Assembly: GCA_033811195.1 (NCBI GenBank)
Contig: JAPXOZ010000016.1
Location: 1-39,084 of the forward strand
From: Cacconaster sp033811195
Lineage (GTDB): Bacteria; Bacteroidota; Bacteroidia; Bacteroidales; UBA932
Direction: 5' to 3'
Length of the DNA: 39,084 nt
Positions 7,889-15,934 of the stretch are shown here, piece by piece. The notes under the pieces were generated by a model. That model searched no databases. It worked only from the letters and a program-made list of their open reading frames with translations, and was not told the origin of the DNA. The position numbers were made by a program, and so were the translations under genes. Position 1 is the first letter of the stretch; every line of letters starts with the position of its first letter.

Positions 7889-9235
7889 TTAATCAGCGGG
7901 AGTAAAGGGGTTCCCATGACTATTCCGCGGAGGCCAGTTCTTACTCTCCGCTGTCGCTACTTGGGTGGTATTGATCATGTTCTGCTCAATATCAGATCCC
8001 TCGGCAAATACTCGGAACAATCCTGGTGGTTGGCTGTGGCGGGCAGGCAGGCTGTTGACTAACGCGGTCATATTGGTACCGGATATTTTGTTGTCGTAAC
8101 AGTATAGCTCTCTCAACACATCATTCCTGCTTAGATCAAGTGATGTGAGTTGGTTTCCGTAGCAGTGTAGATTCTTCAATGCAGGATTATTGCTTACATC
8201 AAGACCGGTGAGATGGTTGTTATCGCAGACCAGACTCACCAACCTGTAATTTTTGGTTACACCGAGCAAGGTGATTTTGTTGGATCGGCAGGAAAGAAAC
8301 TCCAATGCACTATTCTTGAATAAATCAAGTATGGAGAGTTGGTTGTTGTCGCAGAACAGATTCGCCAACGCAGTATTCTGGCTTAAATCAAGAAAGGTGA
8401 GGTAGTTGTTCTCGCAGAACAAACTCTCCAATTCGGCATTTTTGCATACATCAAGCGAGGCGAGTTGGTTGTTGCTACAAACCAGATTCTTCAATGCAGT
8501 ATTCTTGCTTAAATCAAGAGAAGTGAGTTGATTGCTGTTGCAGTAGAGTACCTTCAAGGCTGCATTATTGCAAACGTCAAGCGAGGTTAGTTGGTTGTCG
8601 TCGCAGTGCAAATGGGTTACCTTTCCGTAAACGGTTACGACCTGCGCACCGAGGATATATGTAGTCTCAGAGTCGAACTTGGTTACTCCCTCGTCGTCAT
8701 CTTTTGTGCCGTTGTTGTTGAGATCAATCCAAACATGATGACGGTCTGCCTCGGCAGCATCAATCCTGAGCAAAATGGTACTTCCCACAGACTTGGTAGT
8801 GGTCAGCGTTATATATATGGTATTAGGTGGCACACTCTTGAGGATAGCATATGTAACGCCCTTGTAGGTAATGATGACAGTGTCGTCGGTCTCAGTGATG
8901 GTAAGGTTTGCATCGCCATTTTGACCTGGTTCGCCTTGCTCACCCTTAAGACCCTGAATACCTTGTTCACCCTGAACACCATGTTTAATAATAATCTTTC
9001 GCCCGTCACTCATAGTGAGCTCATAACCGCTCTTGTCCTCTAATTCCATATATGATACCACGCTTATCTTTTTATTTATGGCATCAACTAGTGCCTTCAT
9101 AGTGGCAAGTTCTCTCTTTTGCTCAGCAAGTGCCCTCTCTTGCTCATCCAACCGACGATAAATATCGTCAAGGTCTACGCAACCGGTAAAAATGATCATC
9201 ACTACCAGCGCTAGTGTTGTTAGAGTTTTTTTCAT
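7889..9235 (-). CDS. Leucine-rich-repeat lipoprotein with coiled coil and short collagen-like segment (copy 1)
   Basis: This 448-residue protein is exported and lipidated: signal MKKTLTTLAL… with lipobox FTGC (Cys19). The ATG at 9235 is preferred to one at 9259 because it starts the signal. In order: a heptad-rich coiled coil of DUF4988 type (20-60), a beta segment (ELEDKSGYELTMSDGRKI), seven Gly-X-Y triplets (86-106), a DANLTITETDDTVIITYKG segment, a 12-residue EF-hand-like loop (Asp171, Asn173, Asn175, Asp179, Glu182), then eight 21-residue LRRs of type LTSLDVSKNTALKNLVCSNNQ (216-383) and a C-terminal cap ending NPFTPAD. Probably a surface-exposed binding protein on a trimeric stalk. It is paralogous to the 9545-10726 gene, which has six LRRs and one heptad less. 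Confidence 0.85.
   Translation of the reverse strand: MKKTLTTLALVVMIIFTGCVDLDDIYRRLDEQERALAEQKRELATMKALVDAINKKISVVSYMELEDKSGYELTMSDGRKIIIKHGVQGEQGIQGLKGEQGEPGQNGDANLTITETDDTVIITYKGVTYAILKSVPPNTIYITLTTTKSVGSTILLRIDAAEADRHHVWIDLNNNGTKDDDEGVTKFDSETTYILGAQVVTVYGKVTHLHCDDNQLTSLDVCNNAALKVLYCNSNQLTSLDLSKNTALKNLVCSNNQLASLDVCKNAELESLFCENNYLTFLDLSQNTALANLFCDNNQLSILDLFKNSALEFLSCRSNKITLLGVTKNYRLVSLVCDNNHLTGLDVSNNPALKNLHCYGNQLTSLDLSRNDVLRELYCYDNKISGTNMTALVNSLPARHSQPPGLFRVFAEGSDIEQNMINTTQVATAESKNWPPRNSHGNPFTPAD
8087..8590 (-). repeat. Eight tandem 63-bp repeats encoding LRRs
   Basis: The LRR region of the first lipoprotein is a direct tandem repeat of 63 bp (21 codons) in eight units. The best-conserved part of each unit encodes LTSLD. 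Units have diverged, which argues for old tandem duplication rather than a recent expansion. Confidence 0.8.
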
Positions 9236-9463
9236 AATGTTGGTTTTTCTACAAGACAATATTTTTGATATTGCTTTGTAAAATTATAAAGTTTTTTTCA
9301 ATGATACAATTTTGATAGTTATAAGTTTCGAGTATATAGTCCTGAGTTAGTGCGAGTGGGAGTAGGACGCAATTAGCAATGACTTGCCGTTAATTAGAAC
9401 TTAAGAACTAAAAGTCAACGACTAACAGTCAACAGCATTTTTTTATGCTTACTAATAATTAGC
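9236..9463 (-). other. Spacer upstream of LRR lipoprotein 1, with a short heptanucleotide run
   Basis: The stretch 9236-9544 contains no gene. Its first 80 bases are AT-rich leader/promoter sequence of the copy 1 gene, without a perfect TAnnTTTG box. At 9393-9437, read on the minus strand, short 7-base units such as GTTGACT and GTTAGTC follow each other (about four units). They resemble a minor version of the heptanucleotide arrays at 19437-19522 and 26114-26324. The terminator of copy 2 (9464-9490) closes the gap. Confidence 0.4.
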
Positions 9464-9490
9464 GAGGGTGTCGTTTTAAGCGACACCCTC
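9464..9490. terminator. Terminator hairpin after LRR lipoprotein 2 (copy 2 of the repeated hairpin)
   Basis: A 10-bp stem gagggtgtcg/cgacaccctc with a 7-base loop lies 54 bases after the minus-strand stop at 9545. It is the same stem sequence as at 7814-7842. The flank toward the gene (ctactgttt…agacc) also matches the corresponding flank of copy 1. Confidence 0.7.
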
Positions 9491-9544
9491 TACTGTTTCT
9501 AAAAAGACCACCTTAAGAAGTCTTTAATAAGTTTTCCTTTAACT

Positions 9545-10726
9545 TCACGGAGTGTAGGGGTTACCATTGTGATCCTGCACGGACCAATTTTTGCCCTTAG
9601 CCGTTGCCGCTTGGGGAGCGGTGATAACGTTCTGCTCGGTGCCGGATCCCACGGCGAATACCCGAAACTCCCCTATTTCCTTTCCGGTGCGATTAGGCAG
9701 TCTATTGATCAGAGTAGTCATATTGCTACCGGATATTTTATTATTGTAGCACCATAGCCGCTGCAATAAGAGATTCTTACTTACATCAAGAGAGGTGAGT
9801 TGATTGTTGTTGCAGTAAAACAACCCCAACTCGGTATTTTGGGTAACATCAAGCGAGGTGAGTTGGTTGTAAGAGCAGACCAGTACCTCCAATTTGATAT
9901 TATTTTCCACATCAAGCGAGGCGAGGCGGTTGTTGGTGCATTCCAGATACTCCAACTCGGAATTATTTCTTACATCCAGAGAGGTAAGTTGGTTATCATT
10001 GCAGTACAAAAACTCCAATGCAGTATTATTTCTCACATCAAGCGAGGTAAGTTGGTTTGAGGAGCACTGCAATGTTGCCAACTCGGTTCTACTGCTTACA
10101 TCAAGCGAGGTAAGTTGGGCATGCGAGCAGTCAAAGGCCCCTACCTTGCCATAAATGGAAATAGTCTTTGATATAATGGTGTAGTCAACAGCTACGCTAC
10201 CAAACTTAGTTACCGCCTCACCGGCATCTTTGATGCCGTTGTTGTTGAGGTCTATCCACACATCAGGGCGGTCGGCCTCAACAGCGTCAAAGGATAGCGA
10301 TATTATTTCACCAACGTTTTTGGTAGTGGTAAGTAGGATCATAGGAGGTGTTTTGCCTTTAGGCAGGGTGTAGGTAACGCCTTTGTAAGTTATGATAATG
10401 GAATCATTTGTCTCGGTAATGGTAAGATTGGCATCACCATCTTGACCATCATTGCCTTGATCGCCCTTGTCACCTTTTGCGCCCTGAGCACCATGTTTGA
10501 GAACAATCTTGCTTCCGTCGCTCAAGGTGAGCTCGTAACCGCTCTTGTCGTTAAGCTCCGTGTATGAGACCACGCTAACCTTTTTATTAATAGCTTCAAC
10601 AAGTGCCTTTACAGTAGCCAGTTCCCTCGCTTGCTCGTCCAAACGGCGGTAAATGTCGTCAAGATCAACGCAACCGGCAAAGAGTATCATGACTGCCAGC
10701 GAGAGTGTTGTTAAAATTTTTTTCAT
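9545..10726 (-). CDS. Leucine-rich-repeat lipoprotein with coiled coil and short collagen-like segment (copy 2)
   Basis: This 393-residue paralogue of the 7889-9235 gene has the same modules. They are signal and lipobox LFAGC (Cys19), coiled coil (20-52), KSGYELTLSDGSKI, six Gly-X-Y triplets (79-96, GAKGDKGDQG), DANLTITETNDSIIITYKG, an EF-hand-like loop (Asp159, Asn161, Asn163, Asp167, Glu170), six LRRs of 21 residues (205-330) and a C-terminal cap ending NPYTP. Compared with copy 1 it lacks exactly seven residues (one heptad) in the coiled coil and two whole LRRs, so length differences fall on whole structural units. A cell-surface adhesin or ligand-binding role is inferred from architecture. 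It has no obvious promoter of its own: the sequence before it is the 3' flank of a lost third copy. Confidence 0.85.
   Translation of the reverse strand: MKKILTTLSLAVMILFAGCVDLDDIYRRLDEQARELATVKALVEAINKKVSVVSYTELNDKSGYELTLSDGSKIVLKHGAQGAKGDKGDQGNDGQDGDANLTITETNDSIIITYKGVTYTLPKGKTPPMILLTTTKNVGEIISLSFDAVEADRPDVWIDLNNNGIKDAGEAVTKFGSVAVDYTIISKTISIYGKVGAFDCSHAQLTSLDVSSRTELATLQCSSNQLTSLDVRNNTALEFLYCNDNQLTSLDVRNNSELEYLECTNNRLASLDVENNIKLEVLVCSYNQLTSLDVTQNTELGLFYCNNNQLTSLDVSKNLLLQRLWCYNNKISGSNMTTLINRLPNRTGKEIGEFRVFAVGSGTEQNVITAPQAATAKGKNWSVQDHNGNPYTP
9737..10114 (-). repeat. Six tandem 63-bp repeats encoding LRRs
   Basis: These are six direct repeats of 63 bp in the second LRR lipoprotein. The shared sub-motif on the plus strand is tcaagcgaggtgagttggtt-like. 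They are more alike than the units of copy 1. Confidence 0.8.
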
Positions 10727-10734
10727 AATATTCG

Positions 10735-10805
10735 TCTGTTTTATGTAGAGACCATATTATCGGATCTATATGTGATTTTCCGTTAACTACCGGGAGTATC
10801 AGGCT
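10735..10805 (-). pseudogene. 3' relic of a third LRR lipoprotein copy
   Basis: Between the collagen-like gene and LRR lipoprotein 2 lies a sequence that aligns with the 3' end and 3' flank of copy 1. On the plus strand both have ctgtttta-tagagacc, then an AT-rich stretch, then a stop codon TTAA followed by cgggagta. Read on the minus strand the relic would end …D-T-P-G-S-stop, against …F-T-P-A-D-stop in copy 1. Upstream of those few codons homology ends at the stop of the collagen-like gene. It is best read as what is left of a third copy after recombination. Confidence 0.55.
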
Positions 10806-10811
10806 AATCTA

Positions 10812-11876
10812 CTACTCGATATTGTAGCGTTTGCACACTTCTTCGTAGCTTAATTGTGCCAATTCTTGCTGCAATTTTTTTGTATTATCCGAACTTTTCA
10901 TTACGACTCCGTCCACACCAATAAATATAAGCCGATATTGCCATACCCCTTTGGCACCTTTTACATTTGAGCCGTCGGTAGAAGTAACATTTATTTCAAC
11001 AAAGAACTGATCCATAGCTGACTTAGCATAAATAACGTAATTCACCATCTTACGTCCGTCTCCGAATTCAGTATAGCCATTTGCCGCAAAAAATGCCGGT
11101 AAATTCCAAATAAATTTCTCGGTTGACCTTCTGATATAGCAAAGCGTAACATATTTTCCGTCCTCTATATCTGCAATTGTTTGCTTTGGAAACTTAAAAA
11201 CGTCATTTTGGTGCCTAAAATAAGCAAAGTCAGGTCTGAAGTTGTGCCAATCAGCAGCAGGGGCGAAAGCAGTCCAATTTGTATAATTTACATTGGCATT
11301 TCCCGTTTCACCTTTTTCACCTTTATCACCTTTATCACCTTTATCGCCTTTATCACCTTTATCGCCTTTATCACCTTTATCGCCTTTATCGCCTTTATCA
11401 CCTTTTTCGCCTATATCTCCTTTATCACCTTTTTCACCTTGATCACCTTTTTCACCTTTTTCACCTTTTTCGCCTTTATCACCTTTTTCACCTTTTTCGC
11501 CTTGATCACCTTTTTCACCTTGATCACCCTTATCGCCTTTTTCGCCTTTATCTCCCATATCACCTTTATCGCCCTTATCACCTTTATCGCCCTTATCACC
11601 TTTTTCACCTTTTTCACCTATATCGCCTTTTTCACCTTGATCACCTTTTTCGCCTATATCTCCTTTATCACCTTGATCACCTTTTTCACCTTGATCACCT
11701 TTTTCGCCTTTATCACCTTTAGCACCTTTTTCGCCTATTGCTCCCATTTCGCCTTTATCGCCTTTGGGTCCAATAGGTCCGGGGGGCCCTATCGGACCTT
11801 CGCATGATATAACTAATACCATTATTACCGTAATAAGTACGGCAAACCATCTTGTTTTTGTTAATTTTGCTTTCAT
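10812..11876 (-). CDS. Collagen-like triple-helix repeat lipoprotein
   Basis: This 354-residue lipoprotein has a signal with lipobox VISC (Cys25). About 55 uninterrupted Gly-X-Y triplets follow (residues 27-192), starting GPIGPPGPIGPKG and then almost only GDK, GEK, GDQ and GDI. Lys in Y followed by Asp/Glu in the next X gives inter-chain KGD/KGE salt bridges, known to stabilise collagen helices without hydroxyproline, so a trimeric rod of roughly 45-50 nm is plausible. A C-terminal globular domain (193-354; NYTNWTAFAPAADWHN…, ending CKRYNIE) is not recognised and may bind a ligand or trimerise the rod. It has its own promoter box and lies just downstream of the response regulator. Likely an outer-membrane-anchored surface fibre. 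Confidence 0.9.
   Translation of the reverse strand: MKAKLTKTRWFAVLITVIMVLVISCEGPIGPPGPIGPKGDKGEMGAIGEKGAKGDKGEKGDQGEKGDQGDKGDIGEKGDQGEKGDIGEKGEKGDKGDKGDKGDKGDMGDKGEKGDKGDQGEKGDQGEKGEKGDKGEKGEKGEKGDQGEKGDKGDIGEKGDKGDKGDKGDKGDKGDKGDKGDKGDKGEKGETGNANVNYTNWTAFAPAADWHNFRPDFAYFRHQNDVFKFPKQTIADIEDGKYVTLCYIRRSTEKFIWNLPAFFAANGYTEFGDGRKMVNYVIYAKSAMDQFFVEINVTSTDGSNVKGAKGVWQYRLIFIGVDGVVMKSSDNTKKLQQELAQLSYEEVCKRYNIE
11301..11798 (-). repeat. Tandem 9-bp repeat coding Gly-X-Y
   Basis: About 55 units of nine bases, mainly ggcgataaa/ggtgataaa/ggtgaaaaa on the coding strand. Synonymous Gly codons alternate, which keeps neighbouring units slightly different. Such a tract can change length by slippage or unequal exchange without shifting frame. 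Confidence 0.85.
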
Positions 11877-11918
11877 AGTCTATTAAATATAAAAGTCATT
11901 AATAATATATTTCCCAAG

Positions 11919-11926
11919 CAAAAGTA
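11919..11926 (-). promoter_or_regulatory. Promoter box of the collagen-like gene
   Basis: On the minus strand a perfect TACTTTTG (TAnnTTTG) lies 42 bases before the ATG at 11876, with TTGA-like sequence about 20 bases further upstream. The gene can therefore be transcribed independently of the response regulator. Confidence 0.55.
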
Positions 11927-11997
11927 AAACAGTCAACAACATGTGTCAACTGAATAAATATACAGTTTTTCAAGTTGGGGAAAGATGACTTTTTCTG

Positions 11998-12639
11998 CTA
12001 AACCAACCTCTCCTTAATGGCTTTTATCACTGCTTCCGATTTGGAATTTACGGCAAGTTTGCGATAGATATTGTTGATGTGAAAACGAACGGTGCTGATG
12101 GAGATGTAGCATTTGTCGGCAACCATTTTATAGCTGTCGCCGGCTACAAGGCATTTCAGTACATCAAGTTCACGTTCAGAGAGGGCGTAGTTATTGTCAA
12201 TAGTGTTTTGCGGAGTGGTAAAAAACTCCATTACTTTGCGAGCTATTTCCCGAGTCATGGGTGAGCCGCCATTTGCTAATTCGACAATAGCTTCGATAAT
12301 CTGAATCGCCGATGATTTCTTTAGTAAGTATCCGGTGGCTCCTGCGCAGAGTGCATCAAAAATCTTATCGCGTTCTTCAAACACGGTGAGCATCATCACA
12401 TTGATTTCCGGATATTTATCCTTTACCAAGCGAGTGGCTTCAATGCCTGTGATAAAGGGCATATCGATATCCATCAATATAACTTCGGGTTTGTCGGTCT
12501 CACAATTTTCGATAATATCCCGACAATCGGGAAATGCCCCGACAAAAGTCAGTGATCCCGTGCCTTTTATCAAGTGCGTGAGGCTATTGCGTAGGGCATC
12601 GTTATCTTCGTATATGGCAACTTTTATCTCTGACTGCAT
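11998..12639 (-). CDS. NarL/LuxR-family response regulator
   Basis: This 213-residue two-component response regulator has a receiver domain (5-120) with the acidic pair Glu11-Asp12, phospho-acceptor Asp57 in LMDIDMP, Thr85 and Lys107. It is joined to a LuxR-type DNA-binding domain (about 146-210: LSERELDVLKCLVAGDSYKMVADKCYISISTVRFHINNIYRKL). It lies 100 bases downstream of the sensor kinase on the same strand and must be its partner, since the kinase has no DNA-binding domain. A TAACTTTG box in the gap indicates an extra promoter of its own. The next gene downstream is the collagen-like lipoprotein, a possible target. Confidence 0.95.
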   Translation of the reverse strand: MQSEIKVAIYEDNDALRNSLTHLIKGTGSLTFVGAFPDCRDIIENCETDKPEVILMDIDMPFITGIEATRLVKDKYPEINVMMLTVFEERDKIFDALCAGATGYLLKKSSAIQIIEAIVELANGGSPMTREIARKVMEFFTTPQNTIDNNYALSERELDVLKCLVAGDSYKMVADKCYISISTVRFHINNIYRKLAVNSKSEAVIKAIKERLV

Positions 12640-12676
12640 AGTGTGTAATCTATCTCTATTTTATGCTAATCTTTTG

Positions 12677-12684
12677 CAAAGTTA
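12677..12684 (-). promoter_or_regulatory. Internal promoter box of the response regulator gene
   Basis: A perfect TAACTTTG on the minus strand lies 37 bases before the ATG at 12639, inside the 100-base gap after the sensor kinase gene. Confidence 0.5.
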
Positions 12685-12739
12685 GAGAATATTGATACTT
12701 TTTCTACTATATGATTGTACGGGATTTGGAACTTTGACC

Positions 12740-15700
12740 CTATCTAACCCTCACTACCAACGTAACAATTGTGCCTTTATTAATCTCAGAATGGATGGTC
12801 AGTTTCCCCCCAATCTTTTCAGCCCGATATTTCATGTTTTTCAATCCGTTTCTACTAAAATTTCGGGAAGTATCAAAACCTTTTCCATTGTCGCTTATCC
12901 TCATTGTCAGAACAGCACGTGAAGCTGAAAACTCGATATTCGCTTCTGTACATTGCGAGTGTTTTACCAAATTATTAATGGTTTCTTTGGCAATCAAAAA
13001 CAAATCGTGCCGTTTCTCAATCGGTATGCTCATTTGGAGAATAGAGTGCGGAACCGTGAATTTGAAACTTATATCTTTCGACTCAAAAAGCGGAACAGCA
13101 TACTCTTGTATGCGTGCGGCAAGATTTTCAAAAGAATCGTTTATTGGAATCACAGACCAAATGATATCATCCATTGATTCGAGCATATAGCGGGCATTGA
13201 AGCCAATTTCGCGAATCATTTCTTTGGCATTCGTCCTATTCTCCACTTGCGATTGCAAAATATCGCTCATGATGGAAATACTACTGAGAGTTGAGCCTAC
13301 ATCATCGTGCAGATCGGAAGCTATTTTAAGACGAATTTGAAATTTCTCATCCAATTGCCGTTTGCGATAGGAATATATAGCATAAAGTACCGAGGAAGCA
13401 AGCAACAACATCAAGGTAATAAACCACCATGTTTTGTAGAAAGCAGGTCTGATTCTAAAGTCCACGTATTGATTTAGTCCCAGCCAGTTACCTTTGTATG
13501 CCACATCTACAACGAAACTATACTTGCCCGCTTGAAGGTTGGTGTAGCGAGCCTCAAGTACTTTGGTAGGAGGACTCCATTCGGTTTCTAAGCCTACCAG
13601 CTTGTAACGGTAACGCACTTGGTCATAATCATCGTAGCAGATAGCAGTGTATTTGAATGTAAGATTTGTTTGGTGATTAAATTCGGAAAGTGTAATAAAG
13701 TCTTTGTTTTCAAAATGCCATTCTATTGGCTTGCCATTTACCAACACCTCTTCTACAATAAGATTTGAGATGTTGGAAACGGAATACTTTTGAGCTTCGG
13801 TCAACCAGTTTATCCCCACTTGCTCACCCGAAAATACATTACCGTATTTGTCCACCATTATTTGAGTATCTCCACTTATCTCATCTAAAAGTCCGTTGCA
13901 CTCGTCAGCCATCATAAATGTTTCGTCATGAGGATTAAAATAGAGTAACCCGTTATTTACTATCCATAGTCCGCCATCGTGGTCAATGGTCATATATGTA
14001 ACTGCCAGATCTTTCAGTCCATTATCGGTTTGATAGAGTTTGAAAGAATAATTGTTCTCTTTTTCCGAGATTTTCACCAATCCTTGTCCCATAATGGTCA
14101 TCCACATGCTATTTGTGGTGTCTTTTACAATTGAATAGGTATATCCCGATCTTACACCGGTTCTGTAGAGTTGCCTCGGTATTTCTTGTGAAAAGTGGTT
14201 TTTTTGTGGGTTATAGATGCAAAATCCTTTGTGATTTCCTATCCATATATTGCCGTACCTATCTTCGGCAATGGCTCTGAAATGTGTCCCTTCAATTAAA
14301 CTTGTTTCGTCCGTGGCATTGTGTTTATAGAAATATGCTTTTGTTCGCTCTTTATTCACTTTTACGACACCGTTTGTTCCGGTGCCAAGCCACAGATTAT
14401 TCTTACTATCCTCAAAAATTCTATAAACAGTGCCTAATTTCTTGTCAAATTCATTATCGTCTGGCAAAGTGAATTTTCGGAGCAAGTTATTTTTTTTGTC
14501 CACATACCATAAGCCTCGTGCTTGCATGCCCATCCATATTACACCTTTACTATCTTTTATAATGGAATAGGTGTTAAGATTCAACTCCTGATTTGTTTCG
14601 GTTCGTAGGAAGGTCCATTTTTTTTGGTCTGCATTCCAGCAAGCAACCCCAAACGATTCCCAAACCAAACCAAAATAGTAATCGTTGGTTGTCTCATCGT
14701 GATAGGTGGACATGACCCATCCAAATTTATAGGGGATATGTAGGTTGCGGAACTGTTTTGCTTTACGGTTTTGCATCCAAAGTCCTTTGTCGTTGGCTAT
14801 CCACAGAGTACTATCTTTTTGCATAAAAATACGCTGCCATGAGCCCTTTATCATAGGATTAAGTTCTTTAAATCCGGGGTGGGGCTTCAAGCTATTCGTC
14901 TCTTTGTTGAAAATATAGATACCTTTGTCTAAATCGCAAATCCATATTTCGTTGTCGTTTGAGATGTGTAAGTCACTCAAAGCAAATATATTGACCTTGG
15001 TCTTTTCATCCGGATAAGCGAAATTATCCCAACGCTCATTTTCCATATCAAATCGTGGAATGCCCGACATCCATGACTGAACCCAGAGGTGCTTTCCATC
15101 TTTTATAAATTTGGAAACATACGATGACGACCTCCAAAAGGTGGCTTTATCGTTAGGATAAAACTTATGCAATTTGTTACGCTTTATGTCGAAACTAACC
15201 AACCCGCCTTCTGTCCCTATCATCAGTAAGTTTTTGTCGAACTCATGCTGTGTAATGCAGTAAGCTCTTTTCGCAAAGGCGGGATTTCCTTTTTGGGGAG
15301 GTGGCGCATTTAGGTGGCGGTTTATTATTCCGCTAAAATCGGGTTTCAGGCTGTAAAGTCCGTCCAAACCGGCGAGCCAAACTATACCACTTGTATCTAA
15401 AAAGAAGTCATCTACATAATTTATCAGTTTCCCTTCGGTATCGTTTTCGATGTTTGTTATTTTTTCGTTTCTAACGTCAATCAGTGAAACACCATGTACA
15501 GCGCCTACACATAACAGCGTATCACCCAGCATATAAACCGATAATAGCTCATTATCTACAATGGAATTGTCGTCGTTAGGACTATGTCTAAAAATTTTAA
15601 AATCGTGTCCGTCGTATCGTATCAATCCGTGTGCACTTGCCATCCAAACATATCCCCGTTTATCTTGCAGAAGGTCGCGTACATCACGAATGGAAGAACC

Positions 15701-15886
15701 GTTATGGTGATTTATTTCGTTGAAAGTGTAGCTTTGAGGGGTTGACATTAATGGGAGCGCAGGCATTTCCTCACAAATGGATAAACAGTTGAAGGAAAAA
15801 AGTAGTGTCAATACCCAGACCAAACGAAAAAGGTATAACCTTGTCTCGCTTAGATTCAAATCTTGAATATCATATATGCGATACAA
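12740..15886 (-). CDS. Two-component sensor histidine kinase with beta-propeller sensor (HisKA_3 type)
   Basis: The protein has 1048 residues. After an N-terminal signal/anchor (about 18-38) comes a long periplasmic region of two-component regulator propeller repeats (about 50-700), with recurring units such as GYVWMASAHGLIRYDG, GVIWMGMQARGLWYV, NNLWLGTGTNGVVKV and GNIWIGNHKGFCIYN. Then come a Y_Y_Y domain (about 750-812: YRYKLVGLETEW…), one membrane helix (820-839) and a NarL-type kinase. The kinase shows the phospho-acceptor His860 in DLHDDVGSTLSS, the N-box ETINNLVKHS, DNGKGF and the G-box GLKNMKYRAEKIGG. Unlike hybrid systems of this sensor class there is no receiver or AraC domain; output goes through the separate regulator at 11998-12639. 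The signal is unknown; related propeller sensors often detect glycans. Confidence 0.93.
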   Translation of the reverse strand: MYRIYDIQDLNLSETRLYLFRLVWVLTLLFSFNCLSICEEMPALPLMSTPQSYTFNEINHHNGSSIRDVRDLLQDKRGYVWMASAHGLIRYDGHDFKIFRHSPNDDNSIVDNELLSVYMLGDTLLCVGAVHGVSLIDVRNEKITNIENDTEGKLINYVDDFFLDTSGIVWLAGLDGLYSLKPDFSGIINRHLNAPPPQKGNPAFAKRAYCITQHEFDKNLLMIGTEGGLVSFDIKRNKLHKFYPNDKATFWRSSSYVSKFIKDGKHLWVQSWMSGIPRFDMENERWDNFAYPDEKTKVNIFALSDLHISNDNEIWICDLDKGIYIFNKETNSLKPHPGFKELNPMIKGSWQRIFMQKDSTLWIANDKGLWMQNRKAKQFRNLHIPYKFGWVMSTYHDETTNDYYFGLVWESFGVACWNADQKKWTFLRTETNQELNLNTYSIIKDSKGVIWMGMQARGLWYVDKKNNLLRKFTLPDDNEFDKKLGTVYRIFEDSKNNLWLGTGTNGVVKVNKERTKAYFYKHNATDETSLIEGTHFRAIAEDRYGNIWIGNHKGFCIYNPQKNHFSQEIPRQLYRTGVRSGYTYSIVKDTTNSMWMTIMGQGLVKISEKENNYSFKLYQTDNGLKDLAVTYMTIDHDGGLWIVNNGLLYFNPHDETFMMADECNGLLDEISGDTQIMVDKYGNVFSGEQVGINWLTEAQKYSVSNISNLIVEEVLVNGKPIEWHFENKDFITLSEFNHQTNLTFKYTAICYDDYDQVRYRYKLVGLETEWSPPTKVLEARYTNLQAGKYSFVVDVAYKGNWLGLNQYVDFRIRPAFYKTWWFITLMLLLASSVLYAIYSYRKRQLDEKFQIRLKIASDLHDDVGSTLSSISIMSDILQSQVENRTNAKEMIREIGFNARYMLESMDDIIWSVIPINDSFENLAARIQEYAVPLFESKDISFKFTVPHSILQMSIPIEKRHDLFLIAKETINNLVKHSQCTEANIEFSASRAVLTMRISDNGKGFDTSRNFSRNGLKNMKYRAEKIGGKLTIHSEINKGTIVTLVVRVR

Positions 15887-15934
15887 AATTGTTTGATTAT
15901 AAAGGTGTTAAAACAAGTATCGCTTTAAATAAAT

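Noticed and set aside
8591..9043. 150-residue plus-strand open frame
   Set aside because: It lies antisense to the N-terminal half of LRR lipoprotein 1, lacks any recognisable domain and has no promoter box.
8087..10114. Regularly spaced direct repeats resembling a CRISPR array
   Set aside because: The 63-bp period is 21 codons in frame, encodes LRRs, and there are no unique spacers or cas genes.
11181..11807. Long plus-strand open frames of Phe/Ile/Thr or His/Leu/Tyr repeats over the collagen-like gene
   Set aside because: They are the mirror of the 9-bp Gly-X-Y coding repeat on the minus strand; any frame of such a repeat stays open. The minus frame has a signal peptide, lipobox and a non-repetitive domain.
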